From Copromyces sp. CBS 386.78 (Eukaryota > Ascomycota > Sordariomycetes > Sordariales > Sordariaceae): 64,000 nucleotides of DNA. The stretch spans positions 62,001 through 126,000 of the forward strand of contig MU839140.1 of NCBI GenBank assembly GCA_030685235.1, given 5' to 3'. Positions 10,669 through 21,096 of the stretch are shown here, piece by piece. The notes beneath the pieces are model-generated. The model saw only the letters and a list, made by a program, of their open reading frames with translations, made no database searches and was not told the DNA's origin. The position numbers and the translations under genes were made by a program. Numbering within the stretch: position 1 is the stretch's first letter; each line of letters starts with the position of its first letter.

Positions 10669-12485
10669 ATGTGGCAAGACCCTGCAAATCCTTCATCCAA
10701 CACAATGAACCAACCACAGGAACAACCACAACAATCATCCGACTCAACCACGGAACAAAACCAACAAAAAGACACCCAAATGCAAGACGCCTCCTCTGAA
10801 CAACAACCAAAGAAACTCACCCTCCTCGACCTGCCCCCCGAAATCCTCCACCAAGTCTGCTCGCACCTCCCCCTAAAATCCATCCGCTCCTTCCGGCTCA
10901 CCAACCGGCTCCTCGGCGAAATCGGCGCCTGCCACGCTCTCCCGGAGCTAATCTTCTACCTGCACACGACCGACTTCGCCGCTTTACGCTCCATCGCCTC
11001 GCACCCCATCTACCCCCGTTACGTGCGTTCGCTGATCTACGGCTGCGACATCCTTCCCACTCCTCGGCTGAACCTCAAGCAGTATGTCCACGAATGCCGG
11101 CGGATGGAGAAGAGGCGGGTCAAGATGCACGCAAGACATGCGTGCGACGAGGCGAACCGCCCGCCCAAACCGCTTTCCGAGGTCAAAGAGAGCTATAGGG
11201 AGTACAAGAGGGTGCACCAGGCGCAGGAGGAGATTACGAGCAATGATCGGGATTATCACATCTTGAAAGAGGTGGTGGGCAAAATGACGAATTTGAAGGA
11301 GGTCATGGTTAGTAGCGATTTTGAGTTTAGGTTGGGGAGTTTGACTTCTTCGTCTTCTCATGGTGGGCACCACTACCACGGTGGAGGGAGCGGGACCAAG
11401 AGTGATGCGCTGAGGAATTGCAGGACGCCATTCGACAAGCTGGATTGCCTGACGTCGCTGGATGGCGAGAAGGGCCAGGAAGGAGTGAGGCATCTGCGAG
11501 CGATTCTGATGGCTGTGAAGGAGGCCGGGATCGAGCTCAAGAGTCTTTGCGCCGGCCTGATTCACTGGAGCTTTTTCAACGAGGCGCTGGGATACTTTGG
11601 GTTTCACAGCATGGGCAATCTTTTGAACAACTTGACCCGGTTCGAGCTGCTCGTGCTGCCTGGGCCAAGCCAGGACCCGGAGGATCTTCAGCACGCGGAC
11701 GCGATCGCGATGAATAACATGAGTATCGACGTCATGGACGAGATTTTCCGGTGTCAAGGGCTTATGAGGACGGGCGTCATCCGGAAGCTGGTTAGTGGCA
11801 TGCCGAATCTGGAGGTCTTGTCGATCGGGTTTATGGATCATGCGGAGGACAACGACTTTATCTTCCCCGCGAGGCTGCAGGATGTGCTCCCGTTGAACCA
11901 CACGTTCCCGAACTTGGAGAGCTTGAAGCTCGAAGGTCTCGAGACGGAGAGACAGGAGTTGACGGACTTTGTGGTCAGACATAAGGATAGCTTGATGAAG
12001 TTGGAGCTTAGGGATATGCGACTCGTCACGACCTCGTGGAGGAAGCTGTTGCCGGAGCTGCGGTACGAGCTCAAGACGGAGTTGATGGAGGAGGTATCCA
12101 TCTACGGTATGGCGCTAGGAATGGGTGAGGAAGACGACGACCAGGAGCTGGAGGAGTGGTTCATGGGTGATCCCGAGGATCACGGTGCTACGGAGCTGGC
12201 GACCAGAGTCCAGAAGTACTTTATGGATCCGAGCAAGACCGACTGTCCGCTGTCGAGGGAGAACATGGAGCCTGTGTGAGTACCCATCATCCGATGGTTG
12301 CGCGAGAGATGAACAGAGATGGAAGCTAACCTTTTTCATGGAACAGACCGGATGATGACTTGATGGACGAAGACATCATGGACCATCCTTTTGAGGGCGT
12401 GATACCGGAAGACGAGCTGGCTGAGCTGATCTTGGGAGGCATGAACTTTCAGGGAGGAGGAAATCCGTTTGGGGATCCGTTTGAT
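10669..12485 (+). CDS. F-box protein
   Basis: Two exons, 10669-12275 and 12347-12485, give 581 aa. The intron has donor GTGAGT, branch GCTAAC and acceptor ACAG. The open frame extends 19 codons upstream, but only with a non-ATG start; the first ATG is at 10669. After a Gln/Ser/Asn-rich N-terminus, residues 50-86 form an F-box (LTLLDLPPEILHQVCSHLPL, then SFRLTNR). This motif binds Skp1 and places the protein as the substrate receptor of an SCF ubiquitin ligase. The middle shows leucine-rich stretches such as NLEVLSIGFM and NLESLKLEGL, resembling degenerate leucine-rich repeats that would recognise substrates. The C-terminus is acidic. The substrate is unknown. Confidence 0.85.
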
Positions 12486-12843
12486 GATCCCACGTTTTTC
12501 TAGATAGGATGGGATGGGATGGGATGGATGGTATAGGGCACGGAAAATGGTATAGATATGGCTTAACGGAACTGATGGAGGAGTATACAAAATTCCTATA
12601 ACACGCAGCGGCAACTGTCATGTCGAAACAATTAAAGTTGTATGGGTATCTGTAAAAGAGAAACACATAATAAGAATGTAGAAATAAGGCACATGTAAAG
12701 TTTAACAGACGGGACCTGGTGATGGAATTTATTGCATGCAAGCGTAGCTGTTGTCGTGATTCGGTACTGCTGTAACAATGAAAGACAAGCTGAACGGGTT
12801 CATAGGGTCTAGCCTGAAGAGATTCGTCAACAACAACCAATAA
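12486..12843. other. Spacer after the F-box gene
   Basis: About 360 bp of 3' flank between the F-box stop and tRNA-Gly(GCC). It includes a GATGG/GGGAT simple repeat just after the stop at about 12505-12530. No gene was seen. Confidence 0.4.
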
Positions 12844-12914
12844 GCGCCAGTGGTTTAGTGGTAAAATCCATCGTTGCCATCGATGGGCCCCGCGTTCGAT
12901 TCGCGGCTGGCGCA
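12844..12914 (+). tRNA. tRNA-Gly (anticodon GCC)
   Basis: A 71-nt cloverleaf. The acceptor stem GCGCCAG pairs with CTGGCGC, with discriminator A. The anticodon loop TTGCCAT sits on a stem closed by CATCG/CGATG, so the anticodon is GCC. The T arm is CCGCG-TTCGATT-CGCGG. A T6 run about 14 nt downstream can terminate transcription. No intron. Confidence 0.93.
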
Positions 12915-13347
12915 AATACGGTTTCATTTTTTGCAATTTTTCTCGTTTGCAACTTTTCCTTCCTCTTTGACACTTTAAGCAATGCGCAACAGGTCAACAA
13001 AGCTGGGGATGAAGTGAGAATCAATGATGCTACTTTTTTTTATATAATTTCAGTTCATTCCCCAGGTTCTCAGACTCGTGCTGTTTGTGTTCCATGTGCA
13101 TTTCTTCTGAAGCAAAAAATGTGTAAAAACTGCACAACATTGTCCTATTTTCCCCGGTTCCTTTTTCTCGTGGCATGCGCCGTCGACAAAACCTAACATG
13201 GCCCGTGCGAGACAAATCTCATATTTGCAGTTGTGCGGGCCACACCAGAGTCAGGAAGACAAATTCGGAAGAACCTTCACAATCACGAGAGGAGCACAAA
13301 GTCAGACTGAGATCAAAGACCAAAAAGATGCAAAAAAGATATTGAGA

Positions 13348-13440
13348 CTCGGATACCGGGAGTCGAACCCGGGGCTGTTGAGAGAGGCAGTCACTCCTGA
13401 GAAGTGAGAGTCAACGATGTTACCGCTACACCATACCCGA
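13348..13440 (-). tRNA. tRNA-Glu (anticodon CTC) with a 22-nt intron
   Basis: On the minus strand the acceptor stem TCGGGTA pairs with TATCCGA, then discriminator G. The D stem is GTGT/ACAT and the T arm CCGGG-TTCGACT-CCCGG. The anticodon stem GTTGA/TCAAC encloses CTCTCA, then a 22-nt insertion (13383-13404), then C. This puts the insertion directly after position 37, the canonical tRNA intron site, and leaves anticodon CTC. The mature tRNA would be 71 nt before CCA addition. Confidence 0.8.
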
Positions 13441-14260
13441 TTCAAGATCCGAAGAAGAAAGATCTGAAGGAGATGGTCCCGATTGGATGATGGGAGGATG
13501 GGTCGGGAGTTGGGTTTATGAAGGGGGGATGGGATTTGTGTGGTTTGGGTGGAGCGGGAAGGGCGGGTTTGGGCTGGGCAAGCCCGGGATGGGAACTCGG
13601 CCGGGGGGAGTGAGGCCAAAGGCGGGGAGTGTTGACTGTTGAGGGTTGAGGCCTGTAGTCTAATATTGCTTTGCATTTTGCGGTGCATTCAATGTTTTCG
13701 TAACGAAATGCAGAGGGGTCGGAATAAGTTGGACTGCGAGACTAGGTAGTCCACTGAATAGTTGGGATTTGTTAGTTGGGACGGGACCTCCGTTTCCCGC
13801 AAGTGTTTGGCGTTGTTGGTGATATGGAATTGATGAATAACTCAATGGGCGTGATGTCTCCAACCATGGTTGGAATTTGGCAGTTGTGGGTATCCAGAGA
13901 GCACGGTAACGTCGATCGAAACACTCCGACCATCCGGAACGAACGCCGGTATGATCGGAGCCGGGACTTTGAGATGAGGTCGGGCAACACGGAGATGGCC
14001 GTGCACATGGCGGGACATTGACCGAATGGACGACAGCAAGCGTCCAGCCCTGGGAAAAAGACCAACATGGGTCTGCACAGACCACCCGTCTGACCCAGAA
14101 CGGACTAGCGTGACCTTGTGCGCTTTGCAAGCCCCCACAGAATTGTGGCTGACGAACCGCACACAAGGTGAATTTTCAATGACAGTCGCGAAACTCAATC
14201 CTCCTCTCCGAAGTGTAGCGACAACGGTATTTACGAGGAGCCCATTCGAGATCCGTCAAG
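13441..14260. other. Promoter and 5' leader of the L40 gene
   Basis: About 0.8 kb between the tRNA-Glu and the 5' leader intron of the ribosomal protein gene. ORFs on both strands have no recognisable content. I searched this stretch specifically for ubiquitin-coding sequence and found none. Confidence 0.45.
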
Positions 14261-14324
14261 GTGCGTCTTGCGCGACAACCAGATATTGCCAATTTGACCA
14301 TCAGTACTAACTGTCGCCGTCAAG
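14261..14324 (+). other. Likely intron in the 5' leader of L40
   Basis: Donor GTGCGT at 14261, a perfect TACTAAC branch point at about 14304, and acceptor AAG at 14322-14324, directly before the L40 ATG. Reading upstream in the coding phase meets a TAG, so this intron joins non-coding leader to the start codon. Leader introns are common in highly expressed ribosomal protein genes. Confidence 0.6.
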
Positions 14325-14970
14325 ATGATTGAACCATCCCTCAAGGCGGTTAGTAGCCCCCGTTGACTCCCCAGAACCGAATTTCCCTCGAAAAAAGAGA
14401 AGAAGGCGACGAGAGGCCATCACGACAAAGGCCTCACGACCACCGATCAGCAACCAGCAACCAGCGACGAGTCCGACGACAACAACACGACATTCACGAT
14501 AACGTCACCGCCATGAACCAACCGACCGATCATCACATTGTTGGAGGATTAAGCAGAGTCTGACCATGGTGTTGCTATTCTAGTTGGCGTCCAAGTTCAA
14601 CTGCGACAAGATGATTTGGTATGTCTTCCCGACGAACCTCGTGCCAAGCAATCACCGGCCAAGTACTAACAGACTCAAACAGCCGCAAGTGCTACGCTCG
14701 TCTCCCTCCTCGTGCCACCAACTGCCGCAAGCGCAAGTGCGGCCACACCAACCAGCTCCGCCCCAAGAAGAAGTACGTCTACGCAGTCCTCCGATACCGA
14801 ATCCGATCAAGACCACCAGCATCACGATCACTTTCTACCGCTCCCGTCCCTTTCATCACCGCTTCCACCATCATCAAAACCACCACCACCACCACCACCA
14901 CCACATCACACCCCGACCGATCGCACACAAGACATTGTACTAACAATAACCCCCCTCTAGGCTTAAATAA
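14325..14970 (+). CDS. 60S ribosomal protein L40 (eL40), not fused to ubiquitin
   Basis: Four coding exons, 14325-14348, 14584-14618, 14683-14772 and 14961-14970, give a 52-residue protein, [12 protein letters not shown]... to ...[10 protein letters not shown]. All junctions are in phase and branch points CTGAC and TACTAAC are present. The four zinc-binding cysteines (C15, C20, C34, C39) and the [15 protein letters not shown] core match L40 end to end. L40 is a late-assembling component of the large ribosomal subunit. In most eukaryotes it is made as a C-terminal extension of ubiquitin and released by cleavage after Gly-Gly. Here the ATG sits exactly where the second residue before EPS would be, and nothing upstream encodes ubiquitin. 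Confidence 0.93.
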
Positions 14971-17446
14971 GCGGATCGCCCCCACTCGGGATCAGACTAC
15001 GGCAGTTCTTTTCTTCTTCGACAACGAGGAAGACGTATTGGTGGACGACTATGGCTTGCTTTGTTGTCGCTGTCGCTATCGCTGCAGCGGCGCCTTGACA
15101 GAAGCAAGAGGATTGGAAACATTCAGCTTACTTCTGGCTGCTGCAACTACCGCTACAACAAACAACATGATCCGGACTACTACATCACCACGCATTTTTC
15201 GGGCTATGGGGCGGATTTGTTAGCAAAGCAAGACTTCTGTAGCACGAATACGAAGACTGCTGTCGTCTGGCCTTGGTTTTAGGTTCATGATGACAGTCTG
15301 AAAAAAATCCATAGCCTGTTTTGAGGCAAAGGCTTTGTGTGACTGCAACAATATGGGACGACTACGTGGATCAACGACAGGAAGTTATGGACAACGACAA
15401 CAACGACAACAAGCAACGGCGAGTGCCTTGGACCAGGGAGTGATGAACGATGGAAAGAACAAAAGCAACGACGCACGCGCTGGTGTCACCGCGCGCACCT
15501 CTCTCCAACTCTGCTCTCATGACAGGCATGACGATGATGCTTCGTCGGTCGAGAAGCCCCCTTCGATGCCTTGGTGCCAACGGTCCTCGTCTCGCAAAGC
15601 AAACTACGGGTGATCATGTCGAGACTTGGAGGGATACTGTCAACGTGGCCAAGATAGGGGTGATGGACAGTCTCCTCGCCGGCCAGCTGCCTCTTCCCTC
15701 CGGCGCAAGCGCGTCAAGACCATTATACCACAGCCCTTGGCCACTATCCGGATTTCGTTACCCCTCTGCTTATGCTCCTAATTCCTTCTGCGTCTGCTCT
15801 AAACTTGCGTTCAGTAACTCCCGTCAACTTGCTCCGTCTTTCGAGTGAAAGTGAGCGGGAAGTTTAATCGAGCGGCAGTTTTATATTTTCATCTCAAAAT
15901 ACGTCCTGCTCTGTTTTCCTCTAGTCACCTCTGCAATTATTGCTCATACATCCTGTCTCGTTCAAAAACCCGTCAAATCATCATACATTGTGACACTCCT
16001 TCACTCTCGTTTCTCGTTTCAGTTCTCTGATCTTCACACACAGCTTCCAATCTACCAGTGTGACACAATCGAGGTAAAAGTGTTGTTTCCTGGACTCACA
16101 TTTCCACTTCTTGTTCCTATCAGGTCGGTTTCCTACCTTTCCCACTCGTTCACTCTTCTCACCTTTTCCACATTCACTCGCCATTCTTTCATCACTTTCA
16201 CTTTTTTTACACAAAACATTCTGGACTTGGGATGTGTAAAAGGCCTTTTATTGGGAATGAATGAATGAAGCATGCTGGGGTGTAATGGGTAGGTACAAAC
16301 TGGGGCAAAAACAATCTAAGAAAAGGAAAGAACAAGACAAGACAGGGCAAAGGAACAGAACAGGCTACTTGCTCCACCTCGCTCCGACCCGCGTGCTCAG
16401 CACTAGGTTTCAACTTCCTCCTCCCACACTACTACCACTCCATCCCCTTTTCCTTCACTCTCATTCTCTCCCCTCTTCACCTCCACCTCCACCTCCAACA
16501 CTCTCCTACATCTCCATCACAATTGTGTGGTTTCAGTTGCGGCCAACTTGAATTCCCAGAGGAACATGAAATCCGAAGGCCATTCATTCTAAGTCTCAAA
16601 CCTATTCTAAGCTTTAACACACTTCCAACTGCTCGCCTTATCATTAATCCAATCCGGGAAACTGGCCGAGCCCGGGTTCTGGTTGAAAGAGAAGCCAGTC
16701 CCTTTGCAATCCTTACCTCACCTTTGCAAGCTTTGATCTTCTCATGCCTGTCTTATAAGTCGCTGACCTAACCGCGCCAGTAAGATTCCCCTTTAACGGT
16801 CAACCCCAAGATCCGATCCGCATGAGGATGCTCATTTGCGATGAGTGACCCGGATTGCCGGTCGACTTCTCAATCCTTCCACCAAGGGGCAGGAACCGAT
16901 AATGCCGGGGAAATGACATGGACCAACATGCGAGCTCTGCCAAGATGATCCATCGGCTCAAGGTTACCGAAAATGGCATCCAACATCAACGGAACGAAGC
17001 TCGCCGTGGTGATGGTCCTGGACAATGGCCCGTACTTCCGACTTGTCAATGTCAACACCAAGCACGCTTTCTCCCCATGGTAGTCATCTCGTGTACCTGC
17101 ATCTCGGGGTGCCACTCCGTCGCTAGATACCATCCATCATCTGCCGGCCTCCCTAGGCCCTGGACAACACGAGCTACCAAGACTTCATATTCGGTTTGCC
17201 ATTCCGCCCAAACGTTGCCAAGTCCGAGAACAGACGTCAAATGGTGGTATTCGCCTGCTGTTGTCAACCCGTCATTCCCCAGATATTGGATATTCGGTAG
17301 ACTTGACGACACAACGGCCGTGATAAATACCAACCTCCATCCACCACGACAACAGACATGGAATTTCCACCTCGACCCCATTTCTTTCCCGTCGCCGTCG
17401 GTGTCGTCCCACTCTCGTTCCATAACCCCCTTGACAGACGCCCACG
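14971..17446. other. Intergenic region, no gene recognised
   Basis: About 2.5 kb between L40 and the GH7 gene. It contains CT-rich tracts (about 15990-16230 and 16420-16515) and short ORFs without motifs on both strands. The last several hundred bases are presumably the cellulase promoter. An open frame of about 190 codons runs towards the GH7 start but has no domain and looks like chance. No RNA gene or inverted-repeat element was seen. Confidence 0.4.
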
Positions 17447-18893
17447 ATGATTCAAAAGTTCACCCTTCTCGCCGGCCTTGCTGCCTCCCTCGCCTCTGCT
17501 CAGCAGATTGGCACCGTCATCCCCGAGTCTCACCCCAAGTTGCCCACCAAGAAGTGCACTCTCGCCGGTGGTTGCCAAACCGTCAACACCTTGATCACCA
17601 TCGACGCCTTCCAACGGCCCCTCCACAAGATCGGCGACCCTTCCACGCCCTGCGTCGTCGGTGGTCCTTTGTGCCCGGACGCCGAGACCTGCGCTGCCAA
17701 CTGTGCCCTCGAGGGTGTCGACTATGCTTCCATGGGTGTCAAGACCGAGGGAGACGCCCTGACTCTCAACCAGTGGATGCCCGACCCGGCGAACCCCGGC
17801 CAGTACAAGACCACCACTCCGCGTACCTACCTCGTGGCTGAGGATGGCAAGAACTACGAGGACATCAAGCTTTTAGCCAAGGAGATCTCGTTCGATGCAG
17901 ACGTCAGTAACTTGCCCTGCGGCATGAACGGCGCGTTCTATCTGAGTGAGATGTTAATGGACGGTGGACGTGGTGACCTCAACCCTGCCGGTGCCGAGTA
18001 TGGTACCGGTTACTGCGACGCTCAGTGCTTCAAGCTGGATTTCATCAACGGCGAGGTTCGTTCAACCCCCTTCCCTTCCCTTCCCTTCCCTTCCCTTCCC
18101 TTCGACTTTGTCCTCTTTCCACCCAACCCAACTAAACTTTTGCAATTTGATCCCATAACAGGCCAACATCAACCAAACCCACGGCGCCTGCTGCAACGAA
18201 ATGGACATCTTCGAGTCCAACTCGCGCGCCAAAACCTTCGTCCCCCACCCCTGCAACATCACGCAGGTCTACAAGTGCACCAGCGAAGACGAGTGCGGCC
18301 AGCCCGTCGGCGTGTGCGACAAGTGGGGCTGCGGCTTCAACGAGTACAAGTGGGGCGCGCAAGATTTCTACGGCCGCGGTTCCTCCAACAAAGTCGATTC
18401 CACGACCAAGTTCACCGTCACGACGCAGTTCCTGACCGACAACGGGCGCGAGGACGGCACACTAGTAGAAATCCGCAGGCTGTATCACCAGCATGGCAAG
18501 TTGATACAGAACACGGCCATCGCTGTCTCGGAGGACGGAGACGGCTTTTCTGCCGATTCGGTGAGCACCGAGTTTTGCGAGAGGACGGCGCCGTTCACCA
18601 TGCAGAGAGGCGGACTCAAGGCCATGGGCGAGGCTTTGGCAAGAGGCATGGTGCTTGTTTTCAGCATCTGGGCGGATGATGCCGGGTTTATGAACTGGTT
18701 GGATGCTGAGGGAAATGGACCTTGTAGTGCCTCTGAGGGCGACCCGAGGGAGATTGTAAAGAATAAGCCTGATGCTAGGGTGACGTTCTCTAATATTAGG
18801 TGGGGAGAGATTGGTAGCACTTATGCGCCTGGTGGTGGAAAGTGCGGTGTCAACATGAAGTCAAGTAGGGTGGCGAGGGGGTTGAGTGCTTGA
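17447..18893 (+). CDS. Secreted GH7 glucanase (cellobiohydrolase/endoglucanase), no CBM1
   Basis: Two exons, 17447-18055 and 18162-18893, give 446 aa. Residues 1-18 are a signal peptide ending ASA before QQIGT. The catalytic signature CCNEMDIFESN straddles the start of exon 2. E216 is the expected nucleophile, D218 the helper and E221 the acid/base of retaining family GH7 enzymes, which cut beta-1,4-glucan in cellulose. Many paired cysteines agree with the family fold. The protein ends at ...SSRVARGLSA without linker or carbohydrate-binding module. The length matches a cellobiohydrolase core better than a short endoglucanase, but the choice depends on tunnel loops I could not align. The intron holds a CCCTT repeat. 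Cellulose-induced transcription is expected from the family; I found no convincing regulator site. Confidence 0.92.
18067..18103 (+). repeat. CCCTT microsatellite inside the GH7 intron
   Basis: About six copies of a 5-bp pyrimidine unit lie near the 5' end of the single GH7 intron (18056-18161). Being intronic, its length can vary without changing the protein. The unit is homopyrimidine, so it could in principle adopt triplex structure. Confidence 0.8.
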
Positions 18894-20101
18894 ACAACGA
18901 AAGCCTTGTGTGTAGGTAGAGAAAGTTGGTTTTGGTGGGTTTTGGGAGGGTTGTCAAAGAGGGAGGTCTTGGATAAGCACGTTTAATTCACCTCCTTGGA
19001 TACGATATATCCTACCTACTTAAGGTATGTTCGATTTCAAATGGTGATGTTGATGTCAGTTTTTTAGGTACGAGTCAAGGCAGAAGTTATGCGACATGCT
19101 TGCTGGGTAGCTCTGATGTATGAGGATATCGAGACCAGCTGGCATAAAGTACAGATGTTAGCCATTAGCCGCTATCTGAGTTGTGAGTACTAACATCACC
19201 AGGTACACATACAGCGGATATCTATCGTTACTTCGTTCCCCAATTTTTCATCTGGCTTCCCTTTCTTCTTTTCCTCTTCCCCTCATCACCACTCTACGAC
19301 CATTCGTGAACACCCACCCACCCAGCCATTGACGCATCTCGTCTGTTCACGAGCTCTCCGAACGCCTTCTGGACTGGCTTTTCAATCCATTCCCCGCACT
19401 CGCGAATATTTCTGTCTGGCTCCGATATTGGGACCATTTAACGCTTTGAAGATTGAACCATGATCAACTCTCGCAAGTCTGGAATCGATATGTACCCATG
19501 CGATACTTATTCGCAGAGCCCGTTATCCGTCTCTTTGGAAATATTTCAGATTCCACTTCTTTAGGTTGACCCTTGACCTTACACCTCCCAAGTGGGCATA
19601 GGTCGGCGACGCTATCTCACGGCAACATGCAACATATCTGAACACTTGTTACATGAAGCAATTGAGAACACACCATCATGCCTTCTTCTGCACGTTTGTA
19701 CTATTGAATTTCATCATCAACTTTGTCTCTCTCGCCCCAGGACATCGCGTGGTACTGAGCGCACGTGGTGAAGCCACCGTCACAGTGGCCGTCTCAGCTA
19801 GCTTCTCCTCCATTACGACCTTGAATGATTGGAGAGAGCAACCTTGAGATCCATGATGGACAACATGCGTGGGCTCAATAGCTGTGTCCATATAGTACAT
19901 TCCATTCGTTACTACAGGAGATTTCTGGACATACGATGCATGGCTTACACCCTCTTTGGTTGTCCATGATCCTTTGCCGGCATATTCTCCTTCTCGTGAT
20001 GAGTGCTGCTACACTTTAGACTAACAAAAGGGTTACAGAGGGCCATGATACAGCCTACGGACAAGCACTGTTTCCGGTACCAGCGAAAAACAATGACCCT
20101 C
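18894..20101. other. Intergenic region after GH7
   Basis: About 1.2 kb with only short ORFs. A 64-codon ORF at 19653-19847 starts with a hydrophobic stretch but has no further support. No RNA gene or element boundary was recognised. Confidence 0.4.
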
Positions 20102-20563
20102 TTCAGGTAGGTACAAGAGGGACACTCTGATCCAGCTATCCTTGATCGAGCCTGTCTAAACTGTTCATCCAGTGGAGCCAAACTCGAAAGATCCTCATCC
20201 TCTGTTCGCTCCAGCTACTCTTTCTTGAGTAACTCTGCGCTGCTCGGACCGCCCGTATACATGGGCATCTACATACAAGAGTTTGGCGTCACACCCACTG
20301 CAGCGAGTGATCTCGTTAGCTATGCAAACCTTGCCTTTGGTTTCGGTAGGAGGACCCCCTTTAGCTTTCACCCCGAGCTCGAGGCCTGGAGGTGGAGGCT
20401 ATCGACAGGGTCTGTCCTACGCTTCCTTTGCTGTTGCTCTAGGTACCCAGCAACATGTTGCCCACTCTACCATTCTGCGGCGACGTTCCTCCATGAGGTT
20501 TGGTATGATTGGATTCTGGAAGAGCAGTATACGAATCGGATTAGGGAGATGCATTTAGGTTAG
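20102..20563 (+). pseudogene. Decayed major-facilitator (MFS) transporter remnant
   Basis: Short stretches in different frames read like a fungal MFS N-terminus. Around 20104-20140 the frame gives VQEGHSDPAIL. At 20164-20226 another frame gives FIQWSQTRKILILCSLQLL and then hits TAA. From 20225 a third phase continues with SNSALLGPPVYMGIYIQ and then FGVTPTAASDLVSYANLAFGFG. In the family, a WS-x-RK-hydrophobic segment followed by a YxxxIxxFGVT-type loop marks TM1-TM2. After 20350 the similarity is lost; a frame ending WILEEQYTNRIREMHLG* at 20563 may be the old C-terminus. The transporter body is missing, so this is a truncated, frameshifted relic rather than a gene. Confidence 0.5.
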
Positions 20564-21096
20564 AAATATGGTGAGTTTATGACTCTTTTTTGGTCATCCA
20601 TCTTTTTCCTTTGTACACGAGAAATGAGAAGAGGGGGAGGTTGGGTTGTTTTTCTTTGCAGCTTGATGCAATCATGGAGAGAGGACAGCAAGAGTCACAG
20701 CAGAGGGAACATCTCATCCAGTCCCCTTTCCGCTCCAGTGACAGCACTTGCACCCAAAACCTAGGTACCCTAGCTCCCGTCTACAGAACAAAAAGCCAAC
20801 ACCTCCCTCTTCTCTTCTAGGCCCCATAATCCGCATCTCCCCCCCCCCGAGCTGTGCCGCAGACCAAGTTTGGGTCTATCTCGTGCAAGATTGCTACCCA
20901 GTGAAGGTTTTGAGTGGCGGGTACGGCTGAAGGGGAACAGATCGATCCAGTCAATGGATTTGGCCGTAGCGGTGGAGGCAATGACGACGAGAAATAAACT
21001 ACAAAAGTGACGGCGCTTATTCACGGTCCATTGTCTTTGTCAAAAAGAGATTTTATCATTTTACTCTTTGCTTCTTTTCGTCTTTCCACCCCCCTC
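20564..21096. other. Spacer between MFS remnant and RS-like gene
   Basis: About 530 bp. ORFs are short and without motifs. It includes the 3' flank of the minus-strand gene that ends at 21097. Nothing else was recognised. Confidence 0.4.

Noticed and set aside
10984..11982. 332-codon ORF antisense to the F-box gene
   Set aside because: It is a shadow caused by strong third-position GC bias in the sense frame; the F-box frame has the clear motif.
13441..14320. Possible ubiquitin exon upstream of L40
   Set aside because: I looked for MQIFVKT- and LRLRGG-type coding sequence in all frames and saw none; the coding phase has a stop upstream.
16800..17446. CLR-1-type cellulase regulator site in the GH7 promoter
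   Set aside because: CGG/CCG pairs occur near 16850-16870, but the spacing does not match the expected motif, so no site is called.
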